64,000 nt of DNA from Aeromonas jandaei (GTDB lineage: Bacteria > Pseudomonadota > Gammaproteobacteria > Enterobacterales > Aeromonadaceae): contig NZ_CP149571.1 of NCBI RefSeq assembly GCF_037890695.1, positions 3,998,001-4,062,000 on the forward strand, given 5' to 3'. Positions 8,081 to 17,481 of the stretch are shown piece by piece; within the stretch, counting starts at the first letter, position 1; each line of letters opens with the position of its first letter. The notes below the pieces were generated by a model. It saw nothing but the letters and a program-made list of their open reading frames with translations. It did no database searches and was not told the origin of the DNA. The position numbers and the translations under genes are program-made.

Positions 8081-9344
8081 GGCTTTCGCCCCCTTTCAAT
8101 CTGACGATGTATTGCTGCTTGCCCTTGCTCACCACCACCGCATCGCGCTGGATAGAGAGGATGCGAACTCCGTTGGCTGTCGCCCCTCCGACCGGGTAGC
8201 GGCGGTTGTCGGCCAGGGTGACGTAGGGCACCCTGCCGAGGGAGACACTGCGCACCTCGAACTCCAGCTCATCCTGACGGGGCGAACGGCTCTGGTTGAT
8301 CAGCTCCAGCATGGGGTGAGAGCCGAACTCGCGGCGAAACTGCAACTGCAGTTGCTGAAATTGCGCCAATCTCGCCTCATCCAGCTGACCTGACAGCTCG
8401 ATCCGGTCGCGCGATTCACTCACCCGCAGCAAACCGGCCAGCCCCTGCTCCTGCAACATGGCATCGAGTCGCTTGCGATGTGCTCCGGCTACCTGCACCC
8501 GGTTTTCGATGCCGAGTAGCCCCGGCACCTCCTGCTTGAGCAGGGATTCAATGCTGTTCCAGCGTTCATCCTGCGCGCTGATGGCTCCGCTCAAGCGCAG
8601 CCAGCCGGGCTCCTTGCCATTGCGGATCTGCAACTGCTCGTAACCGAGTTTTTGCAGGATGAACCCGGCGCCCTGACGCAGATCCTCCATGGTGCGCAGG
8701 TCAAGGCGATAGCTGAGCCCCTTGCCATCGAGATACTGCTGCAGGGCGAGGCGGTTGCCGTTCTCATCCACATATCCCGAGAGCAACCAGAGTTCGGGGT
8801 CACTGCTGTTGAGCACCACCTGGCGATAGGCTGGCGCGGCCAGAAAGCGCTTGAGCTCCTGCTCATTGCGAGCGGTATCGCTCTCGCTGCTCCCCTGCCA
8901 CCAGCCGTGGCCAAGCATCACAACCACCGCCATGACCAGCGACAGGCAGAGGCCAACCAGCCACCACTCGGCACTGCCGGCACGCCGTCGTGGTCGCGCC
9001 GGTGCCGCCATGGCAGGCAACGCCTCCAGCTGTTCAGGCAGCGACCGGCTGCTGTCGCAAAAACTCCAGAGCAGGGGGCCAGCCTCCAGCCGGGTACCTG
9101 CCATCAGCTGGGCGCCTGCCTCCAGTGCCGCGCCATCCTGAGTTGGCGTGATGCCCTCAGCCCACCCCTGCAGGTTGATCCCTTCGGCCGACACCAGCAG
9201 CACCAGATGCTCGGGGGCCATCCCCTCATCCACCAGCACCAGATCGGCCAGCAGCGGATCGGAACCGATGACCAGACGCCCTTCCGACAGGGCTACCTCT
9301 ACCCCGCGGTTAAGCCCGCGATATACGCGGCACTTCCAGCTCAT
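8043..9344 (-). CDS. ascD: T3SS inner-membrane ring protein AscD (SctD/YscD)
   Basis: Bitopic inner-membrane ring protein of 433 residues (PscD about 432). The cytoplasmic FHA-like domain begins [22 protein letters not shown] single transmembrane helix lies around residues 125-145 ([21 protein letters not shown]), followed by periplasmic BON-like repeats. Start 9344 is used because it overlaps the ascC stop as ATGA and matches the YscD N-terminus; an upstream in-frame start at 9398 would add 18 residues. Confidence 0.94.
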   Translation of the reverse strand: MSWKCRVYRGLNRGVEVALSEGRLVIGSDPLLADLVLVDEGMAPEHLVLLVSAEGINLQGWAEGITPTQDGAALEAGAQLMAGTRLEAGPLLWSFCDSSRSLPEQLEALPAMAAPARPRRRAGSAEWWLVGLCLSLVMAVVVMLGHGWWQGSSESDTARNEQELKRFLAAPAYRQVVLNSSDPELWLLSGYVDENGNRLALQQYLDGKGLSYRLDLRTMEDLRQGAGFILQKLGYEQLQIRNGKEPGWLRLSGAISAQDERWNSIESLLKQEVPGLLGIENRVQVAGAHRKRLDAMLQEQGLAGLLRVSESRDRIELSGQLDEARLAQFQQLQLQFRREFGSHPMLELINQSRSPRQDELEFEVRSVSLGRVPYVTLADNRRYPVGGATANGVRILSIQRDAVVVSKGKQQYIVRLKGGESHDDQFGNATVRR

Positions 9345-11179
9345 CGGCCAGCTCCGGCCGGAGTCGCCTGCATGCACCAGCTGGCCGCCGGGGTGCATTT
9401 TTGATCCTTCGCCATCTCGACCAGACGCCAGCCCAGCTCATTGCCCATCCGGCACTGGGTAAGGGCGGAGCTCTTGCCCCCCTGATGCAGCAGTTTCTGC
9501 ACGTCCCGCGCCGCTGCCAGCGGCTGGCACTGGGCGCCGCCCAGCACCTTGCCAAGGGAGAGACTCTGGTTGGAAATCTCGTCGACACCCAGCACTCCGG
9601 CGCGCAGATCCTGGCCATTGCCCAGCGCCAGATAGTGGGCGATGCCGTCATCGATCAGACGAGGCTCAATGATAAAGAGACGCACGGAGCGACGGGTCTG
9701 GGTCTCCTTGCTGCGAAACAGGGCTCCCAGATAGGGGATGTCGCCGAGGAAAGGCACCTTGCTCAGGTTTTCGCTCATCTCGTCGCGGTAGATACCACCG
9801 ATCAGCAGGCTCTGGCCGTGGCCGACCCGGGCTATGGTGTCCACCACGGTACGGCTGATGGTCGGGATGCCGTCGATGCCGGAGCTGTTTGGCTTCTGAT
9901 TGCCATCCTCGATATGGAGGCTCAGGCTGATCTCGGGCTTGTCGCCCATCTGGATCACTCGTGGCGTCATCCGCAACATGGTGCCGTAGGTTATGTCCTT
10001 CAGTTCTGCCACCCGCTCCCCACTGATCTTGACGTAGTAGGTTTCGCTGTGGTCGATCACCGCCTGGGTATTCTCCTGGGTCAGCAGGGTCGGGCGGGAG
10101 ACCACCTGGGCATTGCCCTCGTTCTCCAGCAGATTGACCCGGGCCAGCAGATAGTCGAGCCCTTTGGAATCCACCAGACTGCCGAGGGCGGCGCCCCCTT
10201 CAATGCCCTTGCGATCGCCGGTGGTCTTGATGATCACCTGCTGGTTGGATCCGGTGCGGATCCCCACACGCCAGTCCACCCCGAGCTGGGAGAGATCCTC
10301 GGCATTGATGTCGATAATGGAGAGAGCCACTTCGATGCGGGCCGCCGGTTTGTCTAGCGCCGCAATCAGCTTGCCATACATCGCCATCCGTTCCGGTGCA
10401 TCGCGCACAATCACGGCGTTGAGAGAGGGGTCGGCCTGTACGATGGCCTGACCGGAGGCAACTTGCCCCCCCTTGCTCCCCTCGCCGTTCACCATCTGTA
10501 CACCCGCATCGGAGAGCAGTCGGGAGAGGATGGTTGCCACGCCGGGGGCATCCACGCTGGTGTCGCGATACTGGATGGAGCGATCGGTAGCAGAGGCATA
10601 TTTGAGCGGGAAGATCTCGATGGCGAGCGGCCCGGTCTTCTCGCTGCGCAGTTGGGACTGCTGCTCCAGTGCCACCGCCGTCTGCTCGATGAGTTCGAGA
10701 TAGCGCGGCGGGCCCGAGACATAGACCAGCCGGTTATCAGCATCGGGTCGCCAGCCAAAGCGGGGTTCCCAGATACCGGCCCGCTGCAGCGCCTGTTTCA
10801 GCTCGGCGGCACCGGTCTGTTCCAGATTGATGAGGCGAGACTGCACTTCGCTGTTCTTGAAGACGTAGAGCACGTTGCCGTCGTAGTACCAGACCAGGTT
10901 GTAGAGAGAGGCAAGCTGCTGCAGGAAGGCGAGCGGCTCATCATGCTCGAACTGGCCGTTGACCTGATCGTTGACCTTGTCGCTGACGACCACGGAAACT
11001 TCGTAGTTGGCCCCGAAGTTGACCAGCACATCCCGCAGGCTCTCCCCCTCTGCCACATAGCTGTAGGGCATTGGCACCCAGTCGAGCTCCTGTGCCATCA
11101 GCGGACGCTGCCAGGCCATGCAGACCAGCACCAGCCAGCAGAGCGGGCGGATCACTCTTTGCACGCTCAAGGGTGCCAT
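9341..11179 (-). CDS. ascC: T3SS outer-membrane secretin AscC (SctC/YscC)
   Basis: Forms the outer-membrane secretin ring through which the needle passes. About 612 residues: signal peptide ending near RPLMAQ, then N0/N1/N3 domains ([40 protein letters not shown]) and a C-terminal secretin domain with [26 protein letters not shown] and [15 protein letters not shown]. Start 11179 has a GGAG nine bases upstream; an in-frame ATG at 11194 is also possible. The pilotin is probably ExsB, encoded in this locus. Confidence 0.96.
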   Translation of the reverse strand: MAPLSVQRVIRPLCWLVLVCMAWQRPLMAQELDWVPMPYSYVAEGESLRDVLVNFGANYEVSVVVSDKVNDQVNGQFEHDEPLAFLQQLASLYNLVWYYDGNVLYVFKNSEVQSRLINLEQTGAAELKQALQRAGIWEPRFGWRPDADNRLVYVSGPPRYLELIEQTAVALEQQSQLRSEKTGPLAIEIFPLKYASATDRSIQYRDTSVDAPGVATILSRLLSDAGVQMVNGEGSKGGQVASGQAIVQADPSLNAVIVRDAPERMAMYGKLIAALDKPAARIEVALSIIDINAEDLSQLGVDWRVGIRTGSNQQVIIKTTGDRKGIEGGAALGSLVDSKGLDYLLARVNLLENEGNAQVVSRPTLLTQENTQAVIDHSETYYVKISGERVAELKDITYGTMLRMTPRVIQMGDKPEISLSLHIEDGNQKPNSSGIDGIPTISRTVVDTIARVGHGQSLLIGGIYRDEMSENLSKVPFLGDIPYLGALFRSKETQTRRSVRLFIIEPRLIDDGIAHYLALGNGQDLRAGVLGVDEISNQSLSLGKVLGGAQCQPLAAARDVQKLLHQGGKSSALTQCRMGNELGWRLVEMAKDQKCTPAASWCMQATPAGAGR

Positions 11180-11592
11180 ATCATCTGTCTCCATTGAGGG
11201 GCCAGCGCGGCCTCGGTCAGCTGGGGCTCCAGCCGCTCCAGCAGGGTGATGTGCTGGCTAATCCTGAGCTCCAGTTGTGCTTCGTCGAGCCACTCCAGCG
11301 CCAACCGGGCCTCCAGCTGCAGGTTGCCCAGCTCATCCAGCACCAGGGCATGCGGGGTGTGACGCCCCCAGGCCACCACCTGTTGCAACAGGCGCTTGAG
11401 CAGGGCCGGATCATGGCTCTCCCCCTCACCGTGGCGGGTTGAGGTGAGAGGGGTGCCGAGCAGCAATTCGCTCGCTCCGGGGGTCAAAAAGAGGGGATAA
11501 CCATCGAGTCGCAGATGGTATCTACCCTGTGCGTCGGCAACAAAAGGCCCTTGGCCAAGTTTTGCGGCCAATCGATTCAGTAGCGTTTGCAT
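11167..11592 (-). CDS. ascB: AscB, YscB-like chaperone of AopN
   Basis: Protein of 141 residues between exsD and ascC, at the position of yscB/pscB. In Yersinia YscB pairs with SycN to chaperone YopN; here Acr2 would be the SycN partner and AopN the cargo. The fold pattern ([33 protein letters not shown]) fits class I chaperones. It overlaps ascC and follows exsD by 15 bases. Confidence 0.88.
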   Translation of the reverse strand: MQTLLNRLAAKLGQGPFVADAQGRYHLRLDGYPLFLTPGASELLLGTPLTSTRHGEGESHDPALLKRLLQQVVAWGRHTPHALVLDELGNLQLEARLALEWLDEAQLELRISQHITLLERLEPQLTEAALAPQWRQMIWHP

Positions 11593-11607
11593 AGTTCCTC
11601 GGGCTAT

Positions 11608-12423
11608 CTAGGGCGCGGGAGGCTGCCAGTAGAAGTGATCCTGAGCAAGGGCGATGCCCCGGCCCGCCAGCCACTCATGCAGTGTGTCGCCAGCAGCGGC
11701 ATCGTGGGGCAGCGCCTGCAGGGCTTGCCAGCAGGTGCCAAGCTCAATCGGCACCGGCAGCAGCCGCTCAAAGGGGACCTGCTGCCCCTGCTCTGCGTAC
11801 CAGGCCGGCCAGGCCTGTTGCAACCGCGCTTCACACTGCACCTGCAACTGCGCCAGCTCCTGCTCGCGTTCGTTCAAGCTTGCAAGCTGTTCGGCAATCC
11901 GGCGCTCGAGGCCGGACGGTACATCGACCACGGTTTGCCAGAAGATGGACTGGGCATGGAGCTGACGGCGCATCAACTGCAGTTGATCCAGCTCATTGAG
12001 CCAGGCGCCATACAGCGGCTCCAGACGCTGTACCCACCAGCGGTGGAGGGGATAAAGCACCCAGTGCCACAGCCGCTGCGGGTCGGCCAGATTGATGTTA
12101 TCCCCCAGTTGCTGCAACCAGTCATCACGCTCACTGCCAGCAAGGCGCAGCAGCTGTTGCAGCTCATCACGGGAGACAGCCAGCGCAATATCGAGACGGC
12201 GCTGAAACCAGATGGACCCGAGCAGGCGCTCCAGACGGGTTCTTGGCAGCAGACGCTGCAGCAATGCCATCTGCTGGGAGCTGATCACGCCGGCGTCCTG
12301 ATAACGGAGCACGGACTGTCGCCCCACCAGCTGGGCCAGGTTGAGGCTCTCTGGTTGGACAACGGCAACCCGGCGACCTGCAAAGAGGCCATGATTGGGT
12401 GATGTGTGATCTTGCTGACTCAT
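11608..12423 (-). CDS. exsD: T3SS anti-activator ExsD
   Basis: Protein of 271 residues strongly resembling P. aeruginosa ExsD, which binds ExsA and blocks transcription of the T3SS until ExsC removes it. Shared blocks include FAGRRVAVVQ near the start, GVISSQQMALLQRLLPR, GDNINLADPQ, LRRQLHAQSIFWQ-type helices and the C-terminal AQDHFYWQ. First gene of the exsD-ascB-L operon, with its own ExsA-type promoter at 12484-12534, giving a feedback loop. Confidence 0.94.
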   Translation of the reverse strand: MSQQDHTSPNHGLFAGRRVAVVQPESLNLAQLVGRQSVLRYQDAGVISSQQMALLQRLLPRTRLERLLGSIWFQRRLDIALAVSRDELQQLLRLAGSERDDWLQQLGDNINLADPQRLWHWVLYPLHRWWVQRLEPLYGAWLNELDQLQLMRRQLHAQSIFWQTVVDVPSGLERRIAEQLASLNEREQELAQLQVQCEARLQQAWPAWYAEQGQQVPFERLLPVPIELGTCWQALQALPHDAAAGDTLHEWLAGRGIALAQDHFYWQPPAP

Positions 12424-12483
12424 GCTATGCCTTGCTCATCTTGCTGCGGGCAATTTATGGAATAATGTTTCGGTATGCTGGCT

Positions 12484-12534
12484 ATTCTACCCATGGCTCT
12501 GCCCTGCGACTTATAAAAAACGTCAGATTATTTT
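12484..12534 (-). promoter_or_regulatory. ExsA-type promoter of exsD-ascB-L
   Basis: On the minus strand an A-rich block, GAC and a weak TATAA element (in place of TGnnA) lie at 12534-12510. A 20-nt gap leads to TAGAAT at 12489-12484 as -10. The ExsA half-site nearest the -10 is degenerate, but the geometry matches the other sites. Confidence 0.65.
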
Positions 12535-12543
12535 AGTCCGGCG

Positions 12544-13359
12544 TTAATCTTTGCCATGACGGGCACGGCTAGGGGTACAGCCAAAACGGCGCCGATAACT
12601 CTGGGTGAAATAGGACTGGCTGGAGAATCCCGCCTCCATCGCAATATCGACGATGCTCATCTCGCTATTGAGTAATAACTGATGAGCGTAGAGGATCCGC
12701 TGTTCGCTGATCCAGGCTCGGGGCGATACGCCATATATTGCGCCAAACAACTCCTTGAATGTGGTCAGCCCCATGCCGAACTCTTTGGCAAATTCGCTGA
12801 GCTTCCACTCCATCAGATAATGTTTTTCCATGAACTGCTGCAACCGCTCGACCTGGCGATTGCTCAGCTGGCGCAAAATAGACATCAATTGCGGTCCCTG
12901 TTCGCCAAAAGCGAGCAGAAAAAGCAGCTCTTCGGTTCGCAACCGGGCCAATTCGGGAGGATGTTCATGCTCGATCAACCCCTGCAAGCCCTGGATGGAC
13001 TGGTTGATCAGAGGGGATGCATGAAACGGCAGCAGGCTGGGAGCAATCCCCTCAACCCGGCTGACCTCGCTCAGCAGTGAACCGAAACGCTGCAGAAAAC
13101 CCTGCAAAAAGGAGTTGGAAAGGGGGATCCAGAGCAGGTGGCAAGGCTCGTCGCCGGTTGCAACCGCATAGCTGCCACGGCGCACGAATATCAATTCGTT
13201 GGGGGATAACTCATAGGTATCGGTGCAGTCCTGCCAGCTCATCGCGCCATCCAGGAGAACATATATTCCCTCCTGGCGGTGTTCAATGACGCTGAAAGCA
13301 GACATGCACCACTGGAGCAGGGCCATATCGCCCTTCTCTGTGGTTGTAATGCCCTTCAT
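12544..13359 (-). CDS. exsA: T3SS master activator ExsA (AraC family)
   Basis: AraC/XylS regulator of 271 residues, very close to P. aeruginosa ExsA (278). The N-terminal domain binds ExsD. The C-terminal two helix-turn-helix domains (about residues 165-265) include MGLTTFKELFGAIYGVSPRAW and VDIAMEAGFSSQSYFTQSYRR, nearly identical to ExsA, which predicts the same DNA specificity. AGGA lies eight bases before the ATG. The gene stands 344 bases downstream of exsB on the same strand and can be read from the exsC promoter or from a local promoter in the gap. Confidence 0.96.
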   Translation of the reverse strand: MKGITTTEKGDMALLQWCMSAFSVIEHRQEGIYVLLDGAMSWQDCTDTYELSPNELIFVRRGSYAVATGDEPCHLLWIPLSNSFLQGFLQRFGSLLSEVSRVEGIAPSLLPFHASPLINQSIQGLQGLIEHEHPPELARLRTEELLFLLAFGEQGPQLMSILRQLSNRQVERLQQFMEKHYLMEWKLSEFAKEFGMGLTTFKELFGAIYGVSPRAWISEQRILYAHQLLLNSEMSIVDIAMEAGFSSQSYFTQSYRRRFGCTPSRARHGKD

Positions 13360-13703
13360 TTTTGTTTTCCTGAATCTGCGTGTATTGCAAGTAGCACCTC
13401 GGCAGAAAAAGGCTCCGTCCGGGTGGTTTATTATTGGTGTTTATTTTTCTTAGTTATGAATGTCATCGTTAAGTGATGACCATGAATTTAATCAACACTT
13501 AAATCAGAAGAAAATCCTACAACAATCACCAGCATAAAAACCAGCCAAAAATTAGAGTCATGACACTACTGATACAATTGATAACGCATTTGTCAGGCCT
13601 TTTTCTTACGTCATTAAATAGTTCGTTACAGAAAGAAACGCTGCAATCAAGCTGATAAATTAATAACCAGTTGATTTCCAACTTGTTTATTAGATACGGC
13701 TTA
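13360..13703 (-). promoter_or_regulatory. AT-rich exsB-exsA spacer, presumed exsA leader
   Basis: This 344-base gap without a credible gene is much more AT-rich than its surroundings. It contains an inverted repeat GTCATC-N7-GATGAC at 13462-13480. In P. aeruginosa the same gap carries a local exsA promoter under Vfr/cAMP control; I see no clear CRP/Vfr consensus here. Several TATAAT-like hexamers occur but none stands out. Confidence 0.4.
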
Positions 13704-14102
13704 TTATTGACACAATGGATAACAAGGACGTGGTTGCAATGAAATTACCAATGGGCGACCATTTAAAACCTTAAAAACTTTTTGCTGAGCCGTTGCCTGA
13801 ATCGCGTCATTGCCAATAAACCGCAACCGGGTACGCACATAGAGTTCGCCCTCTCCCCACTGCAGAGGCGTCAGCCGCATATCAAAAACCAGAGGCAGCA
13901 TGGTCAGCTCATAACGGGTTGAGGCTACCTGCAGTGGCCGTCCTTCCATCACACTCAGAACTGTCACCTCCACGGTGGCAGGACGAGGTAAATCGGCATT
14001 GAGGTGCACCTCCCCTGTCAGGCTCTGCGATACAGGAGGGACAACCGTGGTGCTGACGCAGCCACCGAGAGTCAGCAGCGCGAGCAAGAGCAGCGTTCTC
14101 AT
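13704..14102 (-). CDS. exsB: T3SS pilotin-like lipoprotein ExsB
   Basis: Lipoprotein of 132 residues with signal peptide and lipobox LTLGGC (Cys15). It is the third gene of the exsC-exsE-exsB run, as in P. aeruginosa, where ExsB is an outer-membrane pilotin assisting the secretin. The mature part is beta-rich with a YbaY-like pattern (EVTVLSVMEG, LPLVFDMRL). It overlaps exsE as ATGA. Its role in localising AscC is inferred from the family. Confidence 0.9.
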   Translation of the reverse strand: MRTLLLLALLTLGGCVSTTVVPPVSQSLTGEVHLNADLPRPATVEVTVLSVMEGRPLQVASTRYELTMLPLVFDMRLTPLQWGEGELYVRTRLRFIGNDAIQATAQQKVFKVLNGRPLVISLQPRPCYPLCQ

Positions 14103-14338
14103 AACAACCGGATCCTTCTCTCGGTCAGCGGCTTGTGCTCGCCCTGCTGCAGGCGATCCAGCATCTGCTCCTGCGCTCTGCTCAGCGCAAGAGTGCGTCG
14201 CAATGCCGCCGCCAGCGGCACAGGTTCAACCAACGCATCACGGCCGCTCACGGCCCTACCGGCAAAGCAACCCGTCGCAGAGCGTTCTGCCGCAGATGCC
14301 AGCTGGCTGGCGCTCGATTCCTGGATCTTCATGGTCAC
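14099..14338 (-). CDS. exsE: T3SS secreted regulator ExsE
   Basis: Small protein of 77-79 residues matching ExsE in size, position and pattern (MKIQES at the start, FAGRAVSGRDA, and EQMLDRLQQGEHKPLTERRIR at the end, compare ExsE ALQRLADGDGTPLEARTVRR). ExsE is a T3SS substrate: while inside the cell it sequesters ExsC, and its export frees ExsC to trap ExsD and so releases ExsA. A GTG at 14338 overlaps the exsC stop and has GGGAG seven bases upstream; an ATG two codons later (14332) fits the P. aeruginosa start. Confidence 0.9.
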   Translation of the reverse strand: MTMKIQESSASQLASAAERSATGCFAGRAVSGRDALVEPVPLAAALRRTLALSRAQEQMLDRLQQGEHKPLTERRIRLL

Positions 14339-14778
14339 ACCCGTACTCCCATCACCTCGTCACTCTTGCTGACCGGGCCAGGTCGTGGCTGCAGCAGCTC
14401 CTGCCAGAATTCGGCGTGCTCCAGCATGCTGGCCAGACTCTCTTCAAGCTGGGTCAGGGTCAGCCGCGAGGCCGACATCTGGCGGTAGAGTTGCACCGTC
14501 AGGCTCTCTTCATCGAAACCAAAGTGGAGATTGAACTGATACCAATTGCGGTTGAAGCTGGCCAACTGGCGAAAGATCCCCTCACCCACCTGATGCAATT
14601 CGGCCACATCGACCTGCATCACCAGGTGATCCCGTTCGGGCACCAGAATGAGAGAGAGCTGCAAGTGCTCGTCAAAACAGAGTGCTGCCACCCCCTCCCG
14701 GTTCAGGGTCAGGGAGGGCAAACCATATTTGGTGGCAAACTCGGCGAGCAGCCGATTGATGATGACAGTGGCGTCCAT
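14335..14778 (-). CDS. exsC: T3SS anti-anti-activator and chaperone ExsC
   Basis: Class I chaperone-like protein of 147 residues. It binds ExsE or ExsD and so couples transcription to secretion. Strong ExsC blocks: INRLLAEFATKYGLPSL near the start, GEGIFRQLASFNRNW and FDLHFGFDE-like FNLHFGFDEESL in the middle, and LEHAEFWQELLQP near the end. First gene of exsC-exsE-exsB, under the ExsA-type promoter at 14804-14854. Confidence 0.95.
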   Translation of the reverse strand: MDATVIINRLLAEFATKYGLPSLTLNREGVAALCFDEHLQLSLILVPERDHLVMQVDVAELHQVGEGIFRQLASFNRNWYQFNLHFGFDEESLTVQLYRQMSASRLTLTQLEESLASMLEHAEFWQELLQPRPGPVSKSDEVMGVRV

Positions 14779-14803
14779 GATTTCCTCCAGCAGAGAGGAG
14801 AGG

Positions 14804-14854
14804 ATGGTAGCTCGCCATCCCGATTGCGGCTGTCACTCAGAGGCGGCTCTTTTA
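14804..14854 (-). promoter_or_regulatory. ExsA-type promoter of exsC-exsE-exsB
   Basis: On the minus strand TAAAA, GCC and TGACA lie at 14854-14830, then a 20-nt gap and TACCAT at 14809-14804 as -10. The box ends 51 nt before the exsC start. This allows ExsA to activate its own regulatory operon. Confidence 0.75.
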
Positions 14855-14872
14855 AGAAAAGTGGTCGGCACA

Positions 14873-14898
14873 CGAAAAAGGCGCCCGTCGGGCGCCTT
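14873..14898 (-). terminator. Terminator after aopD
   Basis: A GGCGCCC/GGGCGCC stem with a four-base loop is followed on the minus strand by a T tract (forward A tract at 14874-14879). It separates the translocator operon from the exsC promoter. Confidence 0.85.
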
Positions 14899-14912
14899 GC
14901 TGCCTGCTCGCG

Positions 14913-15803
14913 TCAAGCAACCCCGAAGGCTGCCTTGAGCGTCTGGTTGAGGGTCTGGGAGTACTGCTGCATCAGCTGCAGCACATCCTTCATGAAGTTG
15001 GCGTTGAAGGCCATGTTGTCTTCAATCTTCTGCTTCTCGGTCTGGCTGATGGTCGCCTTGACTTCATCTTCCTTGGCCGTCGCCTGACTCTCGCCCTGGG
15101 CAACCTGCACTGCCGAGTTGCTCATCTGCCCGATGGACTGGATCACGGTACTGGCAATCTGTTGCCGGCTGTTATTGGCATCAAACGACTTGTTCAGCGT
15201 CTTGAGCGTTGCCTTGTCGTTTTTGATCCTTGCCGTCAGTTCTTGTCCCGCGTCCCCCATCTCGAGGCCTGCAGACTTCTTGATATCCCCTATCTGCTTC
15301 AGCTCCTGCTGGCGCCCGGCAATATTGGCATTGAGTGCCTTGTCCTGCTTGATCGCCTTGGCAGACTTGCTCAGGGAGAATCCTCCGGTAATGGCCGAAA
15401 AACCGGCCATTACACCGGATACCACCGCCATGGCGATCATCAGCTTGGCGCCGCTGCGCATCTCGGCGACCTGCGCTTTCTGGCTGTCGATCACCTGCTG
15501 GTTCTCCATGTCGCGCTGGGTCAGTCCCATCTGGCGCGCCAGACGAGCGAGCTGGAAGAGCTGCGACATCAGGTCGAGAGTATCGTTGAGCACCGCACGG
15601 GCCTGTTCCAGCTTGGCACCGTCCAGCCGCTGGGTCGGGGCAGGCAACTCGGGGCCGCCCTGACGCTTGACCTCACTGCCGGAGGTGATGCCGCCGGCCG
15701 CATGGGTCGTTTCACGATTGCCTGCCGCAAGAGGCTGCTCGATCCCTTCGCTGAACAGGGCATTGGCACGGATCGGATTGAAGGTGCTGTCGTTAATGTT
15801 CAT
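14913..15803 (-). CDS. aopD: T3SS translocator AopD (SctB/PopD/YopD)
   Basis: Minor translocator of 296 residues (PopD 295) that inserts with AopB into the host membrane to form the pore. One hydrophobic segment lies at about residues 120-143 (LMIAMAVVSGVMAGFSAITGG). A coiled coil and an amphipathic C-terminal helix (NFMKDVLQLMQQYSQTLNQ) follow. No signal peptide, as expected. It lies 12 bases after aopB and is the last gene of the acrG-V-H-aopB-D unit. Confidence 0.94.
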   Translation of the reverse strand: MNINDSTFNPIRANALFSEGIEQPLAAGNRETTHAAGGITSGSEVKRQGGPELPAPTQRLDGAKLEQARAVLNDTLDLMSQLFQLARLARQMGLTQRDMENQQVIDSQKAQVAEMRSGAKLMIAMAVVSGVMAGFSAITGGFSLSKSAKAIKQDKALNANIAGRQQELKQIGDIKKSAGLEMGDAGQELTARIKNDKATLKTLNKSFDANNSRQQIASTVIQSIGQMSNSAVQVAQGESQATAKEDEVKATISQTEKQKIEDNMAFNANFMKDVLQLMQQYSQTLNQTLKAAFGVA

Positions 15804-15815
15804 AGATCCATCTCC

Positions 15816-16988
15816 TTATATGGCGGCCGGTCTGCGGGCGAGATTGCTCATCATCTCGCCTCTGGCACTGATCATCTCGAAGATCATCTCCATGGTCTGC
15901 TGGAACGCCTCCATGATCTGTGAGATAGCCTCCTTGAGCTTGTCGATCACCGCCTGCAACTGGGTCATCTCGCTCTTGCTCTGTTGCAAATCGGCCTGCG
16001 CATAAAGCGCAGCAGACTCTTTGGATGACTGAACCGATTTGGTCACCCCACCGCTCACATCGAGCAACACGTCAGTACCCTGGGTGCCCATCTTCATCAC
16101 CTTGGCCGTATTGCCTGTCAGTTTCATCGCCTCGACCGACCCCTTGGCCGCAAATCGACCAGCCAGATCACCCACTTTGGTCACCAGCTTGGCGCTCATC
16201 TCCGCAGCCGTCCCGCCAATTTTCGCCCCCACCTTGGTAATGAGGCTACCGATGGAGGAACCGAAGCTGGCCACCATGGAAATGACGGCAAGGGCTATTT
16301 CGATCCCCATCAGAGCAGGCCCCAGCTTCTCCATCACCTCCTTGGAGATCAGGCCTGCTTCGGCGGCATGCTGCACTGCCATATTGACCATGCCGACCAC
16401 GCCGGCGGCGATCATCAGGGCGCCAGCGGCAGCACCCACCCCGGTCGCCACCATGATGGCGCCGATAACCACAGATGCGATGGCGCTGAGCCAGCCGAAA
16501 ATCTTGCCAAAGATGCCCGCTTTCTTGGCCTCCTTGGCACTCTCCTCAGCCTCTTTGATCTTCTCCTGGTTCTCGCCAATCTTCTTCTCGTTCAATTCAC
16601 GAGCGCGCTTGATATCGTCGAGCTTCAGCTTGGTCTGGGTCCGCTCCAGATCGCTGGTGAGCTTGCCCAGCTCAATCTCGAAGGCGGCCGGCGAGGTAAA
16701 GGCAGCCGTCACCAGGGCGCCGACACGGGGCAGCAGCTTGCCGCTGTTCTCCACGGTCTCGCGAACCAGCCGGCTGATCTCTGCCAGCACTTTCTGGCCG
16801 GGACGATCATTGCTGGCCGCCAGCGGCGGAGTCAGAGCGACACCGGCGGTGCGGGCTGCACCGCTCGCCTGCGTAACCGCGGCATCGAGCCGGGTTTCAC
16901 TGCGCGGCTCGGCAGCTGGCTGCAAGCCAGCTACATTACCGATGTTTCCCAGCGGGGAAACGCTTCTTTCATTGCTGATCGGGTTCAT
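15816..16988 (-). CDS. aopB: T3SS translocator AopB (SctE/PopB/YopB)
   Basis: Major translocator of 390 residues, the same length as PopB. Two hydrophobic regions are visible: ASVVIGAIMVATGVGAAAGALMIAAGVV (about residues 165-195) and LMGIEIALAVISMVASF (about 225-245). A Glu/Lys-rich coiled coil with EKKIGENQEKIKEAEE precedes them. Start MNPISNERSV at 16988 lies inside the 3' end of acrH (20-base overlap); the longer reading is acrH sequence in another frame. Confidence 0.95.
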   Translation of the reverse strand: MNPISNERSVSPLGNIGNVAGLQPAAEPRSETRLDAAVTQASGAARTAGVALTPPLAASNDRPGQKVLAEISRLVRETVENSGKLLPRVGALVTAAFTSPAAFEIELGKLTSDLERTQTKLKLDDIKRARELNEKKIGENQEKIKEAEESAKEAKKAGIFGKIFGWLSAIASVVIGAIMVATGVGAAAGALMIAAGVVGMVNMAVQHAAEAGLISKEVMEKLGPALMGIEIALAVISMVASFGSSIGSLITKVGAKIGGTAAEMSAKLVTKVGDLAGRFAAKGSVEAMKLTGNTAKVMKMGTQGTDVLLDVSGGVTKSVQSSKESAALYAQADLQQSKSEMTQLQAVIDKLKEAISQIMEAFQQTMEMIFEMISARGEMMSNLARRPAAI

Positions 16989-17472
16989 CTTGCTGATCCC
17001 TTCTGATTGCGATGGCTTCCAACATGACCTTGGCGCTTGCCGCCAGATCAGCCAGCTGCGGGTCACTGCCCGCCAGCAGGTGGGCCGAGTGGAAGCCACT
17101 CTCGGCCCCAGTCAAATCCCCCTGTTGCAACCGGCACTCGGCTGCATGAAACGGGAAACGGGGATCTTTCAAATCGAGCATGGCGCCGAAGCTGTAACTC
17201 TGAACCGCCGTCTCGAATTCGCCCATCGCCTGACGACAGGCACCGAGCCCGAGGAAGTAACGCGGCTCGTAGTGATCCAGCATGCAGAGGGCCTGGAAAA
17301 TCTTGTGGGCATCTTGCCACTTGCCTGACTGGTACTGCCCGAATGCCAGCGCATAGAGCTGCTCCAGGGTATCGCCGGAGATATCCTTCAACATGGCGAT
17401 GGTGCCGCCATCGGCGAGGAAGGACTCCAGTTCGGCTTCATACTCCGGGGTCAGGGTGGTGTCGGTCTGCAT
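16969..17472 (-). CDS. acrH: Translocator chaperone AcrH (SycD/PcrH/LcrH)
   Basis: TPR chaperone of 167 residues that binds AopB and AopD before export. Three tandem TPR units are visible at about residues 36-135: LYALAFGQYQSGKWQDAHKI, YEPRYFLGLGACRQAMGEFE and DPRFPFHAAECRLQQGDL. It lies between acrV and aopB as in Pseudomonas and Yersinia. Confidence 0.95.
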   Translation of the reverse strand: MQTDTTLTPEYEAELESFLADGGTIAMLKDISGDTLEQLYALAFGQYQSGKWQDAHKIFQALCMLDHYEPRYFLGLGACRQAMGEFETAVQSYSFGAMLDLKDPRFPFHAAECRLQQGDLTGAESGFHSAHLLAGSDPQLADLAASAKVMLEAIAIRRDQQDEPDQQ

Positions 17473-17481
17473 GTAATCTCC

